64,000 bases of DNA from contig NZ_QPES01000001.1 of assembly GCF_009455685.1 (NCBI RefSeq), positions 62,001 to 126,000 of the forward strand. The letters run 5' to 3'. The position numbers were made by a program, and so were the translations under genes. The notes under the pieces were generated by a model, which was given only the letters and a program-made list of their open reading frames with translations, made no database searches and was not told where the DNA came from. The stretch comes from Paraburkholderia hayleyella (lineage in GTDB: Bacteria; Pseudomonadota; Gammaproteobacteria; Burkholderiales; Burkholderiaceae). Every line of letters starts with the position of its first letter. Positions within the stretch are counted from its first letter, which is position 1. This document shows, piece after piece, positions 18,670 through 28,500 of the stretch.

Positions 18670-18730
18670 GCTTATCTCTTTTTTTAACGGCAGCGCGAGA
18701 CGCCGCCGCGCTCTTCAGGAACCTCCCACA

Positions 18731-20242
18731 ATGCACGAAAAAAGCTTGACCGAGCTACGTGCCGCACTCGCGGCCAAGGAATGCTCCGCTGTCGAACTTG
18801 CGCAGCATTATCTCCAGCGCATCGACGCGGCCAGCCACCTGAATGCGTTCATTCAGGTCGATGCAGACCTGACGCTCGCCCAGGCAAAAGCGGCCGACCA
18901 GCAGCTTGCCAACGGCACCGCCGGCTCGCTGTGCGGCGTGCCCATCGCTCACAAGGATGTGTTCGTGACGCGCGGCTGGCAGGCCACGGCAGGCTCAAAG
19001 ATGCTCGCGGGCTATACCAGCCCGTTCGATGCCACCGTCGTGGAACGCCTGCAGCGCGCGGGCATGGTCTGCGTCGGCAAGACCAACATGGACGAGTTCG
19101 CCATGGGCTCGTCCAACGAAAACTCGTACTTCGGGCCGGTGCGCAACCCCTGGGATCCACTCGCCGTACCCGGCGGCTCATCAGGTGGCTCGGCGGCAGC
19201 GGTCGCCGCGCGCCTCGCGCCTGCCGCGACGGGCACCGACACAGGCGGCTCGATCCGCCAGCCCGCATCGTTCTCGGGCATTACCGGCATCAAGCCCACC
19301 TATGGCCGCGTCTCGCGCTACGGCATGATCGCGTTTGCCTCGTCGCTCGATCAGGGCGGCCCCATGGCGCAAAGCGCCGCTGATTGCGCACTGCTGCTCA
19401 ATGCCATGGCCGGTTTCGACGAACGCGATTCGACCAGCCTCACCCGCGCCGATGAAGACTACACGCGCCATCTCGGCGCCGCCTGGTCCGCCAGCCAGCC
19501 AGCCGCCAGCCAGCCGCTCGCGGGCCTGCGCATCGGCTTGCCGCGTGAATATTTCGGCCCCGGCCTCGCCGCCGACGTGCGCGCCACCCTCGACACCGCG
19601 CTCAAGCAGTACGAGACGCTCGGCGCAACGCTCGTCGAAGTCTCGCTGCCCAAAACCGAGCTGTCGATCCCGGTCTATTACGTCATCGCTCCCGCTGAGG
19701 CATCGTCGAACCTCTCGCGCTTCGACGGCGTGCGCTACGGCCATCGCGCCGCGCAGTACAGCGATCTCGCCGACATGTACCAGAAATCCCGCGCCGAAGG
19801 CTTTGGCGCCGAGGTCAAGCGCCGCATTCTGGTCGGCACCTATGTGCTGTCGCACGGCTATTACGATGCCTACTACCTTCAGGCACAAAAAATCCGTCGC
19901 ATCATCGCCCAGGATTTCCAGCAGGCGTTCGCCCAGTGCGACGTCATCATGGGGCCGGTCGCGCCTTCCGTAGCGTGGGATCTCGGTGCCAAGGGCGACG
20001 ACCCGCTGCAGATGTATCTGGCGGATATCTACACGCTGTCGGTCAGTCTCGCGGGCCTGCCGGGCATGAGCGTGCCCTGCGGCTTCGGCAGCGGCGCCCA
20101 TGCGCAGCGGCCCGTGGGCCTGCAAATCATCGGCAACTATTTCAGTGAAGCGCGCATGCTTCAGGTGGCGGATGCCTTCCAGCGCGCCACGCATTGGCAT
20201 CGGCAAACGCCAGCGGCAACCGTCGCGCGGGAGGAAAAATAA
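18731..20242 (+). CDS. gatA: Asp/Glu-tRNA amidotransferase subunit A (amidase)
   Basis: GatA is the glutaminase/amidase subunit of GatCAB. The 503-residue protein has the Ser-cisSer-Lys catalytic set of the amidase signature family: the Lys in IAHKDVF near residue 76, the GGSSGGSAAA block near 150, and DTGGSIRQPASFSGI just after. CAGGAAC precedes the ATG at 18731. Its TAA stop overlaps the gatB ATG by one base, so the subunits are translationally coupled. Confidence 0.97.
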   Translation: MHEKSLTELRAALAAKECSAVELAQHYLQRIDAASHLNAFIQVDADLTLAQAKAADQQLANGTAGSLCGVPIAHKDVFVTRGWQATAGSKMLAGYTSPFDATVVERLQRAGMVCVGKTNMDEFAMGSSNENSYFGPVRNPWDPLAVPGGSSGGSAAAVAARLAPAATGTDTGGSIRQPASFSGITGIKPTYGRVSRYGMIAFASSLDQGGPMAQSAADCALLLNAMAGFDERDSTSLTRADEDYTRHLGAAWSASQPAASQPLAGLRIGLPREYFGPGLAADVRATLDTALKQYETLGATLVEVSLPKTELSIPVYYVIAPAEASSNLSRFDGVRYGHRAAQYSDLADMYQKSRAEGFGAEVKRRILVGTYVLSHGYYDAYYLQAQKIRRIIAQDFQQAFAQCDVIMGPVAPSVAWDLGAKGDDPLQMYLADIYTLSVSLAGLPGMSVPCGFGSGAHAQRPVGLQIIGNYFSEARMLQVADAFQRATHWHRQTPAATVAREEK

Positions 20243-21711
20243 TGCAGTGGGAAGTCGTCATCGGCCTTGAGACACACGCGCAGTTATCGACCGTCTCGAA
20301 GATTTTCTCGGGCGCGCCAACCCAGTTCGGCGCGCAACCCAATACCCAGGCCTGCCCTGTCGATCTGGCACTGCCTGGCACGTTGCCCGTGATGAATCGC
20401 GGCGCCGTGGAGCGCGCGATCCGCTTTGGTCTGGCCACCGGCGCCACGGTCGCGCCGCGCAGCATCTTCGCGCGCAAAAATTACTTTTATCCCGATCTGC
20501 CCAAGGGCTATCAGATCAGCCAATACGAAATTCCGGTGGTGCAAGGCGGTCAGGTCACGATCCAGGTTCCCGCCAACGATAAAACCGGCACCGCCGCCTA
20601 CGAAAAAACCGTGAATCTGACCCGCGCCCATCTCGAGGAAGACGCCGGTAAATCACTGCACGAAGATTTCGCGGGCATGACCGGTATCGACCTGAACCGC
20701 GCGGGCACTCCGTTGCTCGAAATCGTCACCGAGCCCGAAATGCGCAGCGCCGCCGAGGCCGTGGCCTATGCCAAGGCCTTGCATGGGCTGGTGGTGTGGC
20801 TTGGCATTTGCGACGGCAACATGCAGGAAGGCTCATTCCGCTGCGATGCCAACGTTTCCGTGCGCCCCGTCGGCCAGGCCAAATTCGGCACGCGCGCTGA
20901 GATCAAGAACCTCAACTCATTCCGCTTTCTCGAAGAAGCGATTCAATACGAAGTGCGCCGCCAGATCGAACTGATCGAAGACGGCGGCACCGTGGTGCAG
21001 GAAACCCGCCTGTACGACCCCGACAAGCGCGAAACACGCTCGATGCGCAGCAAGGAAGATGCGCACGATTACCGCTACTTCCCCGATCCGGACCTGATGC
21101 CGCTGATGATCGACGCCGCGTGGATCGAGCGCGTCAAGCGCGAGATGCCCGAACTGCCCGCTGCGATCCAGACACGCCTCGTCGCGCAATACGGCCTCAC
21201 GGCCTACGATGCAGGCGTGCTGACCGCCAGCAAGGCGCTGGCGGCGTACTACGAAGCCGTCGTAGCCAAGGCGGGCGCGGCGCAGGCCAAAGCCGCGGCG
21301 AACTGGGTCGCGGGCGAAGTCGCCTCGCAGTTGCACCGCGACGCGCTCGACATCAGCGCCAGCCCGGTCAGCGCGGCGCAACTCGCGCTGCTGCTGCAAC
21401 GCGTGGCCGACGGCACGATTTCACACAAGATCGCCAAGGACATCTTCATCACGATCTGGGACGAAAAAGCCACCGACGAAGCCGCTGCCGATCGCATCAT
21501 CGAAGCGAAAGGCTTGAAGCAGATTTCAGATACGGGCGCGCTGGAAGCGATCATCGATGAGGTACTCGCTGCCAATCAGAAATCGGTCGAAGAATTCCGC
21601 GCGGGCAAGGAAAAGGCCTTCAACGCGCTGATCGGCCAGGCGATGAAGGCCACCAAAGGCCGGGCCAATCCGCAGCAAGTCAACGATTTGCTGCGCAAAA
21701 AACTGGCCTGA
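20242..21711 (+). CDS. gatB: Asp/Glu-tRNA amidotransferase subunit B
   Basis: GatB activates the tRNA-bound Glu or Asp with ATP before amide transfer. The 489-residue protein begins MQWEVVIGLETHAQL and contains the GatB hallmark regions (YFYPDLPKGYQISQYE and RCDANVSVRP), then a C-terminal YqeY-like helical domain. The ATG at 20242 follows GGGAGGAAAA and overlaps the gatA stop. Length and motifs are normal. Confidence 0.97.
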   Translation: MQWEVVIGLETHAQLSTVSKIFSGAPTQFGAQPNTQACPVDLALPGTLPVMNRGAVERAIRFGLATGATVAPRSIFARKNYFYPDLPKGYQISQYEIPVVQGGQVTIQVPANDKTGTAAYEKTVNLTRAHLEEDAGKSLHEDFAGMTGIDLNRAGTPLLEIVTEPEMRSAAEAVAYAKALHGLVVWLGICDGNMQEGSFRCDANVSVRPVGQAKFGTRAEIKNLNSFRFLEEAIQYEVRRQIELIEDGGTVVQETRLYDPDKRETRSMRSKEDAHDYRYFPDPDLMPLMIDAAWIERVKREMPELPAAIQTRLVAQYGLTAYDAGVLTASKALAAYYEAVVAKAGAAQAKAAANWVAGEVASQLHRDALDISASPVSAAQLALLLQRVADGTISHKIAKDIFITIWDEKATDEAAADRIIEAKGLKQISDTGALEAIIDEVLAANQKSVEEFRAGKEKAFNALIGQAMKATKGRANPQQVNDLLRKKLA

Positions 21712-21770
21712 ACCCGCACGGGATATCGCGCTCCACCCGCGCCCCGTCTTTTAAGACACTGGAGTCACGC

Positions 21771-22610
21771 ATGTCGAAACAACCCGCGCTGGATGATTTT
21801 CGTGTGCCGTTTTTCGTTGAAGGCAACAAGGCGGAGAAGTTTTCGCTCACGCAGCATGACCCTGGGGCCAAGCCCTTCTCGGCGGGCAGCAAGGAGGCCG
21901 ACCGCGACCGGCTGGCCAGCATCGGGCTCAAGCTCGACGCGCTTCAGGAGCGGCTGCACGCGCAGCGTCAGCAACGCGTCTTGCTGGTACTCCAGGGCAT
22001 GGACACCAGCGGCAAGGATGGCACGATCCGCGCGGTGTTCCATGAGGTCGATCCGCTCGGATTGCGGATCGTGCCGTTCAAGGTCCCGACACCCATCGAG
22101 GCCGCGCATGATTTTCTCTGGCGCGTGCATCAGCAGGTGCCGGCGCCAGGCGAGCTCACTGTCTTCAACCGCAGTCATTACGAAGATGTCCTCGTGCCGG
22201 TCGTGCTTGAGCAGATCGGTACAGCCGAGCGTGAGCGCCGCTATCAGCAGATTCGCCAGTTCGAGGCGCTGCTGGTTGACAGTGGCACGACGTTCATCAA
22301 ATGCATGCTGCACATTTCAAAGGACGAACAGCGCAAGCGTCTGCAGGCGCGCGTCGACGATCCCGACAAGCACTGGAAATTTGATCTCGCCGATCTCGAA
22401 GCGCGCAAGCATTGGGAGCATTACCAGCGCGCCTACGAGGATGCCCTGGCCGCTACCTCTACGCCTGACGCACCGTGGTACGTGATTCCAGCGGATTCAA
22501 AAACCCATCGCAACATGATGATCGCTGAGCTGCTGTTGCGCACGCTGAGCGCGCTCAAGCCCGAATTCCCTCCAGCCAAAATTGAACTCAAAGGCCTGAA
22601 AATCGAATAG
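21771..22610 (+). CDS. Polyphosphate kinase 2 family protein
   Basis: A 279-residue PPK2-family phosphotransferase, which moves phosphate between polyphosphate and nucleotides (ADP/ATP, or AMP in class II/III enzymes). Walker A is GMDTSGKDGT near residue 77; the lid and Walker B region contains FNRSHYEDVLVPVV near 133. One PPK2 domain is present, so it is not the fused class II form. The start at 21771 follows a purine-rich CTGGAG. It lies 59 bases after gatB on the same strand and may be cotranscribed. The nucleotide preference cannot be read from the sequence alone. Confidence 0.9.
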   Translation: MSKQPALDDFRVPFFVEGNKAEKFSLTQHDPGAKPFSAGSKEADRDRLASIGLKLDALQERLHAQRQQRVLLVLQGMDTSGKDGTIRAVFHEVDPLGLRIVPFKVPTPIEAAHDFLWRVHQQVPAPGELTVFNRSHYEDVLVPVVLEQIGTAERERRYQQIRQFEALLVDSGTTFIKCMLHISKDEQRKRLQARVDDPDKHWKFDLADLEARKHWEHYQRAYEDALAATSTPDAPWYVIPADSKTHRNMMIAELLLRTLSALKPEFPPAKIELKGLKIE

Positions 22611-22700
22611 CGGCCGCAACACCCCAGCCGCAGCGTGTGCACGCCACGCCGCTGAAGCTGGGGCTCCAAGGTTTTCTCTCATCTGCAACAAGGCAAACAC

Positions 22701-23480
22701 ATGCTGCGTGTCATCACCGCCAATCTGAACGGCATCCGCTCCGCGGCTAAAAAAGGCTTCTTCGAATGGTTCGGCCAGCAAAACGCCGATTTCGTCTGCG
22801 TACAGGAAATCAAATGCTCGCAAGATGACATGACCCCGGAATTTCTCGCGCCACATGGTTTCGCCGGCTATTTCCAGCATGCGCTCAAGAAGGGCTATAG
22901 CGGCGCGGGGGTGTACACGCGTCATCAACCCGATGAGGTAATCATTGGTTTTGGTAGCGAAGAGTTCGATGCCGAAGGACGCTATGTCGAATTGCGCTTC
23001 GGCAGGTTGTCCGTGGTGTCGGTGTATGTGCCATCGGGTTCGAGTGGCGACGAGCGGCAGCAGGCGAAATACCGCTTCATGGCTGCGTTCATGCCGCATC
23101 TGGTCGAACTGGGCCGTGAGCGCGAAGTCGTGCTGTGCGGCGACGTCAATATCGTGCACAAGGAAATCGACATCAAGAACTGGAAGAGCAACCAGAAAAA
23201 TTCCGGCTGCCTGCCTGAAGAGCGCGCCTGGCTCACCACGCTGTTTGACGAGGCCGGTTATGTCGACGTGTTCCGCACGCTAGACACGCGCCCCGAGCAA
23301 TACACATGGTGGAGCAACCGGGGCCAGGCCTATGCGAAGAATGTCGGCTGGCGCATCGACTATCAAATCGCCACGCCGGGCATCGCGGCCACAGCCCGGG
23401 CGACGAGCGTCTTTCGTGAGATCCGCTTCAGCGATCATGCGCCGCTGATTGTCGATTACGATTTCCCGCTCGCGCGTTAG
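22701..23480 (+). CDS. xthA: Exodeoxyribonuclease III
   Basis: A 259-residue endonuclease/exonuclease/phosphatase-fold enzyme of the ExoIII/AP-endonuclease family, acting in base excision repair. Visible motifs: ITANLNGIRSA at the N-terminus, VCVQEIKCS (metal-binding Glu) near residue 35, CGDVNIVHKEID near 150, and RIDYQIATPG with FSDHAPLIVDYDF at the C-terminus (catalytic Asp-His). Length is typical. It is convergent with the AmpG-like gene. Confidence 0.93.
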   Translation: MLRVITANLNGIRSAAKKGFFEWFGQQNADFVCVQEIKCSQDDMTPEFLAPHGFAGYFQHALKKGYSGAGVYTRHQPDEVIIGFGSEEFDAEGRYVELRFGRLSVVSVYVPSGSSGDERQQAKYRFMAAFMPHLVELGREREVVLCGDVNIVHKEIDIKNWKSNQKNSGCLPEERAWLTTLFDEAGYVDVFRTLDTRPEQYTWWSNRGQAYAKNVGWRIDYQIATPGIAATARATSVFREIRFSDHAPLIVDYDFPLAR

Positions 23481-23524
23481 AGGGTATCCGGCAGACTAAG
23501 GCCGCCGAGGCCACTTCAGCAACG

Positions 23525-24937
23525 TCAGGCAGCCTCCGGCGAGCGGCGCTGTCTCTTCCATGGCGCAATCCAGAACAGCAAAATCATCCCTGGTAGCGCC
23601 AGCGCCGTACAGACAATGAAGTAATCGAACCAGCCGATTTGCGCCACCACATAGCCGCTGGCAGCGGATGCCAAGGTGCGGGGCACCGAAGCCAGGCTAG
23701 TGAACAGCGCGAACTGCGTCGCGGTATAGCGCGGGTCCGTCGTACTGGCGATATACGCGACAAACGCCGCCATCGTCAGCCCGGTGGTGAAGGTTTCGAA
23801 GCCATAAACCAATGCCAGCGCGACCGAGCGCGGATCGAACTGTACCGCCCAGTGAATGCCCACAAGCGACAACAGGCGTGTCGCCGCCTCACTGGACATC
23901 ACCGCGACATCGTAGAGCACGGCCAGCCCCGGCGATGCGGGCCCGAGATGGGCCAGCCATGCAAAGCCCAGTGTCGACACCATCTGCAGCACGCCGAACA
24001 CCCACAGCCCACGGCCAATCCCGATGCGCATCATCCAGATGCCGCCAATCACGCCACCCGCGAGACTCGCGGCAAACGCCGTGGTTTTCGCAATCACACC
24101 GATCTGGGTGCGCGAAAAGCCGATGTCGAGAAAGAACGATGTCGAAAGCGTCGTCGCCATGGTGTCGCCGAGCTTGTACAAAAAGATAAAGGCCAGGACG
24201 AAGAGCGCACCACGCCAGCCATCGCGCTGGATAAATTCCTGAAACGGCAACACGATGGCCTCACGCAGGTTTTTCGGCGGCGAGCCCTGCACCTCGGGCT
24301 CGCGCACCAGCAGCGTCATGGCCATGCCAGGCAGCATGAAAAGCGCCGTCACGACAAACACCGTCGACCACGGCAGGTGATCCGAGAGAATCAGCGCCAG
24401 CGACCCCGGCACCAGCGCCGCGATCTTGTAGGCATTGACGTGGACGGCATTGCCAAGCCCCTGCTGGGTATCGGTAAGCAGTTCACGCCGGTAGGCGTCG
24501 ATCACGATGTCCTGGCTCGCGCCAAAAAACGCCACCAGCGCAGTCAGCGCGGCCACGGTCCAAATCGAATCGCGCGGCGAGACAAACCCGAGCGACGCAA
24601 TCGCACCCATCACCAAAATCTGCGTCACCAGCATCCAGCCACGCCGCCGTCCAGGCCGCCAGCCTGGCAAGCGCGGCACATAGCGATCCATCAGCGGCGC
24701 CCAGATGAACTTCCATGTGTACGGAAACTGGATCAGCGCAAAAAGCCCAATCTCCTTGAGGTTGACGCCTTCGGAGCGCAACCAGGCTTGCACCAGATAC
24801 ACCAGCGTGAACAGCGGCAATCCCGACGTAAAGCCGAGAAAAACGCAGATCAGCATGTTTTTATTAAGGAATGCGCGCCAACCGGCATGGGCTTCGTGTG
24901 CGCTTAAGGCGGAGCTTTCGTGAAGTGGTTGTGTCAT
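23525..24937 (-). CDS. ampG: AmpG-like MFS muropeptide permease
   Basis: A 470-residue MFS transporter with 12 or more membrane segments. The AmpG-family features FTSGLPLFTLVYLVQAWLR near residue 38 and FGASQDIVIDAYRRELL near 140 are clear. AmpG imports anhydro-muropeptides for cell-wall recycling and can influence beta-lactamase induction. It is separated by 20 bases from metW on the same strand, so it may be read through from the met genes although unrelated in function. Confidence 0.85.
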   Translation of the reverse strand: MTQPLHESSALSAHEAHAGWRAFLNKNMLICVFLGFTSGLPLFTLVYLVQAWLRSEGVNLKEIGLFALIQFPYTWKFIWAPLMDRYVPRLPGWRPGRRRGWMLVTQILVMGAIASLGFVSPRDSIWTVAALTALVAFFGASQDIVIDAYRRELLTDTQQGLGNAVHVNAYKIAALVPGSLALILSDHLPWSTVFVVTALFMLPGMAMTLLVREPEVQGSPPKNLREAIVLPFQEFIQRDGWRGALFVLAFIFLYKLGDTMATTLSTSFFLDIGFSRTQIGVIAKTTAFAASLAGGVIGGIWMMRIGIGRGLWVFGVLQMVSTLGFAWLAHLGPASPGLAVLYDVAVMSSEAATRLLSLVGIHWAVQFDPRSVALALVYGFETFTTGLTMAAFVAYIASTTDPRYTATQFALFTSLASVPRTLASAASGYVVAQIGWFDYFIVCTALALPGMILLFWIAPWKRQRRSPEAA

Positions 24938-24957
24938 GCGGAAAGAGCCGTTCAGGA

Positions 24958-25566
24958 CTAGCTTTTTTTAACGCGATAAACGGCGAGACTACCACGCCAA
25001 TTGGCGCCCCAGCGCACGGTCTGGCCATCGTGCAATACGGCACGATCGAGTATTTCGATACCGACTTCAGGCGCTAGCGCTTCAAAATCACGAATCGTCA
25101 GGACCCGTACGTTCGGCGTGTTGTGCCACTGATAAGGCAACGACGGCGACACCGGCATACGCCCACGCAACACCGACAAACGATGCGCCCAGTAACCGAA
25201 ATTCGGAAATGAGACGATGCATTCCTTGCCCACGCGTACCGTTTCGCGCAAGATCGCGGCCGTCTGATGAATGGTTTGCAGCGTCTGCGACAGGATGGCG
25301 AAATCAAAACTGGCATCTTCGAAAAGACGCAAGCCGTCTTCGAGATTTTGCTGAATCACATTCACGCCGTTGCGCGTCGAGGCTAGCACGCCCGCATCAT
25401 TGATTTCGATGCCATAGCCGGTAACTTCGAGCTCTTCCATCAGCAACGCCAGCAGCGAGCCATCGCCGCAGCCCAGGTCGAGCACCGTGGCGCGCGGCTC
25501 CACCCAGCGGGCGATCGCGCGAAAGTCAGGACGGTTAGCCAGATCATCGAAGGCATGCTGGTTCAT
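24958..25566 (-). CDS. metW: Methionine biosynthesis protein MetW
   Basis: A 202-residue class-I SAM-methyltransferase-fold protein with motif I VLDLGCGDGSLLALL near residue 30. MetW is required with MetX for homoserine acylation in many proteobacteria, apparently as a partner protein rather than a classic methyltransferase. Its start overlaps the metX stop by four bases (ATGA). Length and the IVSFPNFGYWAHRLS region are typical. Confidence 0.94.
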   Translation of the reverse strand: MNQHAFDDLANRPDFRAIARWVEPRATVLDLGCGDGSLLALLMEELEVTGYGIEINDAGVLASTRNGVNVIQQNLEDGLRLFEDASFDFAILSQTLQTIHQTAAILRETVRVGKECIVSFPNFGYWAHRLSVLRGRMPVSPSLPYQWHNTPNVRVLTIRDFEALAPEVGIEILDRAVLHDGQTVRWGANWRGSLAVYRVKKS

Positions 25567-26717
25567 GCGTTGACCTCCACGGCAATGCGTTCGTAATAGG
25601 CACGCATCAGGTTGTGATAGCGCGGATCGTCGAGCAAAAAGGCATCATGGCCGTGCGGCGCGTCGATCTCGGCGTAGGTCACCTGGCGCTTGTGGTCGAG
25701 CAGCGCCTTCGCCAGTTCGCGCGAGCGCGACGGGGCAAAACGCCAGTCGGTTGAAAAACTGGCCACCAGATATTTCGCCGTGGTGTGCGCCAGCGCCGCC
25801 GTCAGATCGCCAGCGAAGGCTTTCGCCGGATCGAAGTAATCGAGTGCACGGGTAATCAGCAAATAAGTATTGGCGTCGAAGTAATCCGCGAACTTGTCGC
25901 CCTGGTAGCGCAGGTACGACTCCACTTCGAATTCCACATCGAAATTGAAGTTGTAATCATCGAGCGCGCCTTCGGCACGGCGCAATGCACGGCCAAACTT
26001 CGCGGCCATATCGTCATCGGACAGATACGTGATGTGGCCAATCATCCGCGCGACGCGCAGCCCGCGTTTGGGCTTGACGCCATGAGCGTAGTAATCGCCA
26101 CCGTGAAAATCCGGATCCGACAGGATCGCGGAGCGCGCCACTTCGTTAAAAGCAATGTTCTGTGCGGACAGCTTCGGCGTGGATGCCACCACGATGCAAT
26201 GCGCCACGCGCGCCGGGTACATCATGCTCCACGCCAGCGCCTGCATGCCGCCCAGGCTTCCGCCCATCACCGCGGCAAAGCATTCGATGCCGAACGCGTC
26301 GGCCACGCGCGCCTGGGCATTCACCCAGTCTTCGACGGTCACCACCGGAAAGCGCGCGCCATAAGGCCGGCCCGTTTCCGGGTTGAGACTCATCGGGCCC
26401 GTCGAACCAAAACACGACCCCAGGTTATTCACGCCGATCACGAAGAAGCGGTGGGTATCAAGCGGCTTGCCCGGCCCGACCATGTTGTCCCACCAACCCA
26501 CTTCCTTAGGCTCACCCGCATACAGACCGGCCACGTGATGCGAGGCATTCAGCGCATGGCACACCAGCACGGCATTACTGCGCGCGGCGTTGAGGGTGCC
26601 ATAGGTTTCGACCATCAGGTCATAGCCCGCGAGCGCACTGCCGTTTTGCATCACGAGCGGCTCGGGGAAATGCATTTTCTGGGGAATAACGATACCGACT
26701 GATCCGACTGATTCCAT
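25563..26717 (-). CDS. metX: Homoserine O-acyltransferase MetX (MetXS type)
   Basis: A 384-residue alpha/beta-hydrolase-fold enzyme that acylates homoserine, the first committed step of methionine synthesis. The nucleophile elbow is MGGSLGGMQALAW near residue 152 and the catalytic His is in DAPHGHDAFLLD near the end. Proteobacterial members that pair with MetW mostly use succinyl-CoA (MetXS), so the name homoserine O-succinyltransferase may be more accurate. AAGGCGGA precedes the ATG at 26717. Confidence 0.94.
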   Translation of the reverse strand: MESVGSVGIVIPQKMHFPEPLVMQNGSALAGYDLMVETYGTLNAARSNAVLVCHALNASHHVAGLYAGEPKEVGWWDNMVGPGKPLDTHRFFVIGVNNLGSCFGSTGPMSLNPETGRPYGARFPVVTVEDWVNAQARVADAFGIECFAAVMGGSLGGMQALAWSMMYPARVAHCIVVASTPKLSAQNIAFNEVARSAILSDPDFHGGDYYAHGVKPKRGLRVARMIGHITYLSDDDMAAKFGRALRRAEGALDDYNFNFDVEFEVESYLRYQGDKFADYFDANTYLLITRALDYFDPAKAFAGDLTAALAHTTAKYLVASFSTDWRFAPSRSRELAKALLDHKRQVTYAEIDAPHGHDAFLLDDPRYHNLMRAYYERIAVEVNA

Positions 26718-27038
26718 TGATTCCGCCTTCTGACAGGGCGGCTAAATGGTATCGGCCAGGCGCATGAAGAAACGTTGCGCGGCTGACAACCTCTTTAGCC
26801 GCATTTGTATTGAACCCAGGATTGATCGAGGCAGGTTCGCGCGCCCGCAAGCAAGTCAGCAAATCGGCGCGCCAGTTACAACAAGGAACAAAGAGGTTTT
26901 GCGGGCGACTTTCGTTGTCACGCTCAAAACTGCCGCCGAGTATAGCGGAAAGTAAACATGTGCTGTAACCGCATGGCGCGACAGCAGCAAGCTGCCGCGC
27001 CCAGGCTGCTTTAATCAGCCTTTAGTCAGTCGTGTCAA
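26718..27038. other. Leader and intergenic region upstream of metX
   Basis: These 321 bases separate metX from the HdeD-like gene, both on the minus strand. They should contain the metX promoter. I looked for a SAM- or SAH-type riboswitch fold and for a terminator and see none I can support. No credible gene is present. Confidence 0.4.
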
Positions 27039-27557
27039 TCAGGCACTGCGTTCAGCCGCAGCACGCTGGCGAAAACGGCGCAACTGGATCGCGGCGCAAA
27101 TCATCAACACACCGTAAAAAATCGCATAAGTGCCAATCAGCCAGATCAGCGACAACGCGCCCGCACCGGGATACATCAGGATAAAGAAACCGATCACGGC
27201 GGACAGCAGCCCCGAGAGGCCAATCAGCCATGGATGCGCATTCGCCTCACGGTACTGGAACGCATAGATGATTTCGAATATGCCCACGGCAAGTGCCCAG
27301 GCACCAATGATCATCACGAGAATGAGCGCCGTTTCGCCTGGCCAGAAGAGCGCGATCAGCCCCGCCAGCACACCCAGCACACCGACGATCGCGTAGGTCC
27401 AGCGCCGCGTGCCGCCACTGCCGCGCACGCCGTACACCAGTGCGAAAGCGCCATCAACGATCGCATAGGCACCCCAGAGCAGCGCTAGCGTTGCCAGCGT
27501 CAAGCCAGGCCAACTGAAAGCCAGTATGCCAAACACAATAGCGGCAAGACCCCGCAC
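27039..27557 (-). CDS. HdeD-family membrane protein, probably frameshifted at the 5' end
   Basis: The open part codes 172 residues with six hydrophobic segments of the HdeD family (acid-resistance-type membrane proteins of uncertain mechanism). The only start in this frame is the GTG at 27557, which cuts into the first helix. Upstream in-frame codons still read like the family (NALSAHWGWLAV). A well-placed ATG at 27628, with GGAG upstream, reads MNRPVLSDFP in another frame and stops at 27590. One missing base in the G5 run at 27598-27602 would join both parts into a protein of about 196 residues. A real frameshift or a sequence error are both possible. Confidence 0.75.
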   Translation of the reverse strand: MRGLAAIVFGILAFSWPGLTLATLALLWGAYAIVDGAFALVYGVRGSGGTRRWTYAIVGVLGVLAGLIALFWPGETALILVMIIGAWALAVGIFEIIYAFQYREANAHPWLIGLSGLLSAVIGFFILMYPGAGALSLIWLIGTYAIFYGVLMICAAIQLRRFRQRAAAERSA

Positions 27558-27740
27558 AGCTAGCCAGCCCCAATGAGCGGAGAGGGCATTCAGACGCGGG
27601 GGAAATCAGATAAAACAGGACGGTTCATAACTTATAGACTCCTGAAGAATAACGGTTGAATTTCGGCTTTAAATGACGCACAACGGACGGACAACGTTGC
27701 ATCGGCCATGCCGCATCTCCGCCCGATTCCAGCAAACGCG

Positions 27741-28454
27741 TTACTGAAGAATCAACCTGATCTGGGCGTCGGCCTGCTCCGCAGGCAAACGTGCAAAGCC
27801 GCTGCGCGCATAACGATGCCAGCGACCCAGGATATAACTGAGTAACAGGTTCGCACGCAACGCCGCATTGTAATGCGCGGGCAGCGGAACCTCCTTCGTC
27901 GCGGGCATGGCGTCGCCAACCCTGGCCGTAGGAGCTTCGTCCAGCGCCAGCCGCTCAAGCCGCAAACACTGCTTGAGCGAAGCTTCGACGCGTAGCAGCA
28001 ACTGGTTCACGCGTGCGCTCAAGCGCGCATGCTCGCCCACCAGCGCCTCGCAGGTCAGCACGCGTGTCATGCCTGGATTTTTTTCAGCGAAATCCAGCAG
28101 CATCCGTGCAATCGTCCGGGCCTGTAGCACGCCGCTGGTTTCGTTCGTGGTGATCTGGTTGATCAGGCCGAAGATCGTCTGCTCGATAAATTCGATCAGT
28201 CCTTCGAACATCTGCGCCTTGCTGGCGAAATGCCGGTACAACGCGGCTTCTGAAACACCCAGTTGCGCCGCGAGCGCCGCCGTGGTGATTTTTTCATTGC
28301 CGGGTGCTTCGAGCATCGCCGCAAGCGTCTGGAGAATCTGGACGCGGCGCTCACCGGGTTTGGGGCGTTTCCCCCGTATCCCGCCAGCAGCGCTGGATGG
28401 GGAACTCGCGTTAGCAGTGGCAACGGCGGCGTTAGGTTGGCGGGGTGGCGACAT
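27741..28454 (-). CDS. slmA: Nucleoid occlusion factor SlmA (TetR family)
   Basis: A 237-residue TetR-family DNA-binding protein. SlmA binds chromosomal sites and blocks FtsZ assembly over the nucleoid. The helix-turn-helix lies around residues 50-82 (ITTAALAAQLGVSEAALYRHFASKAQ), preceded by a disordered Ala/Ser-rich extension of about 25 residues. FEGLIEFIEQTIFGLINQI after the HTH is characteristic of SlmA. It lies 46 bases downstream of the HAD gene and two genes after argB on the same strand. Confidence 0.93.
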   Translation of the reverse strand: MSPPRQPNAAVATANASSPSSAAGGIRGKRPKPGERRVQILQTLAAMLEAPGNEKITTAALAAQLGVSEAALYRHFASKAQMFEGLIEFIEQTIFGLINQITTNETSGVLQARTIARMLLDFAEKNPGMTRVLTCEALVGEHARLSARVNQLLLRVEASLKQCLRLERLALDEAPTARVGDAMPATKEVPLPAHYNAALRANLLLSYILGRWHRYARSGFARLPAEQADAQIRLILQ

Positions 28455-28500
28455 GCGGCATCCTTTCCATCACCGTGGGCAAAGTCAGCGTGTCAGAAAA

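Noticed and set aside
23639..24907. A 422-codon plus-strand frame covering the AmpG-like gene
   Set aside because: Its product is Arg/His/Gln-rich without domains, as expected for antisense of a membrane-protein gene.
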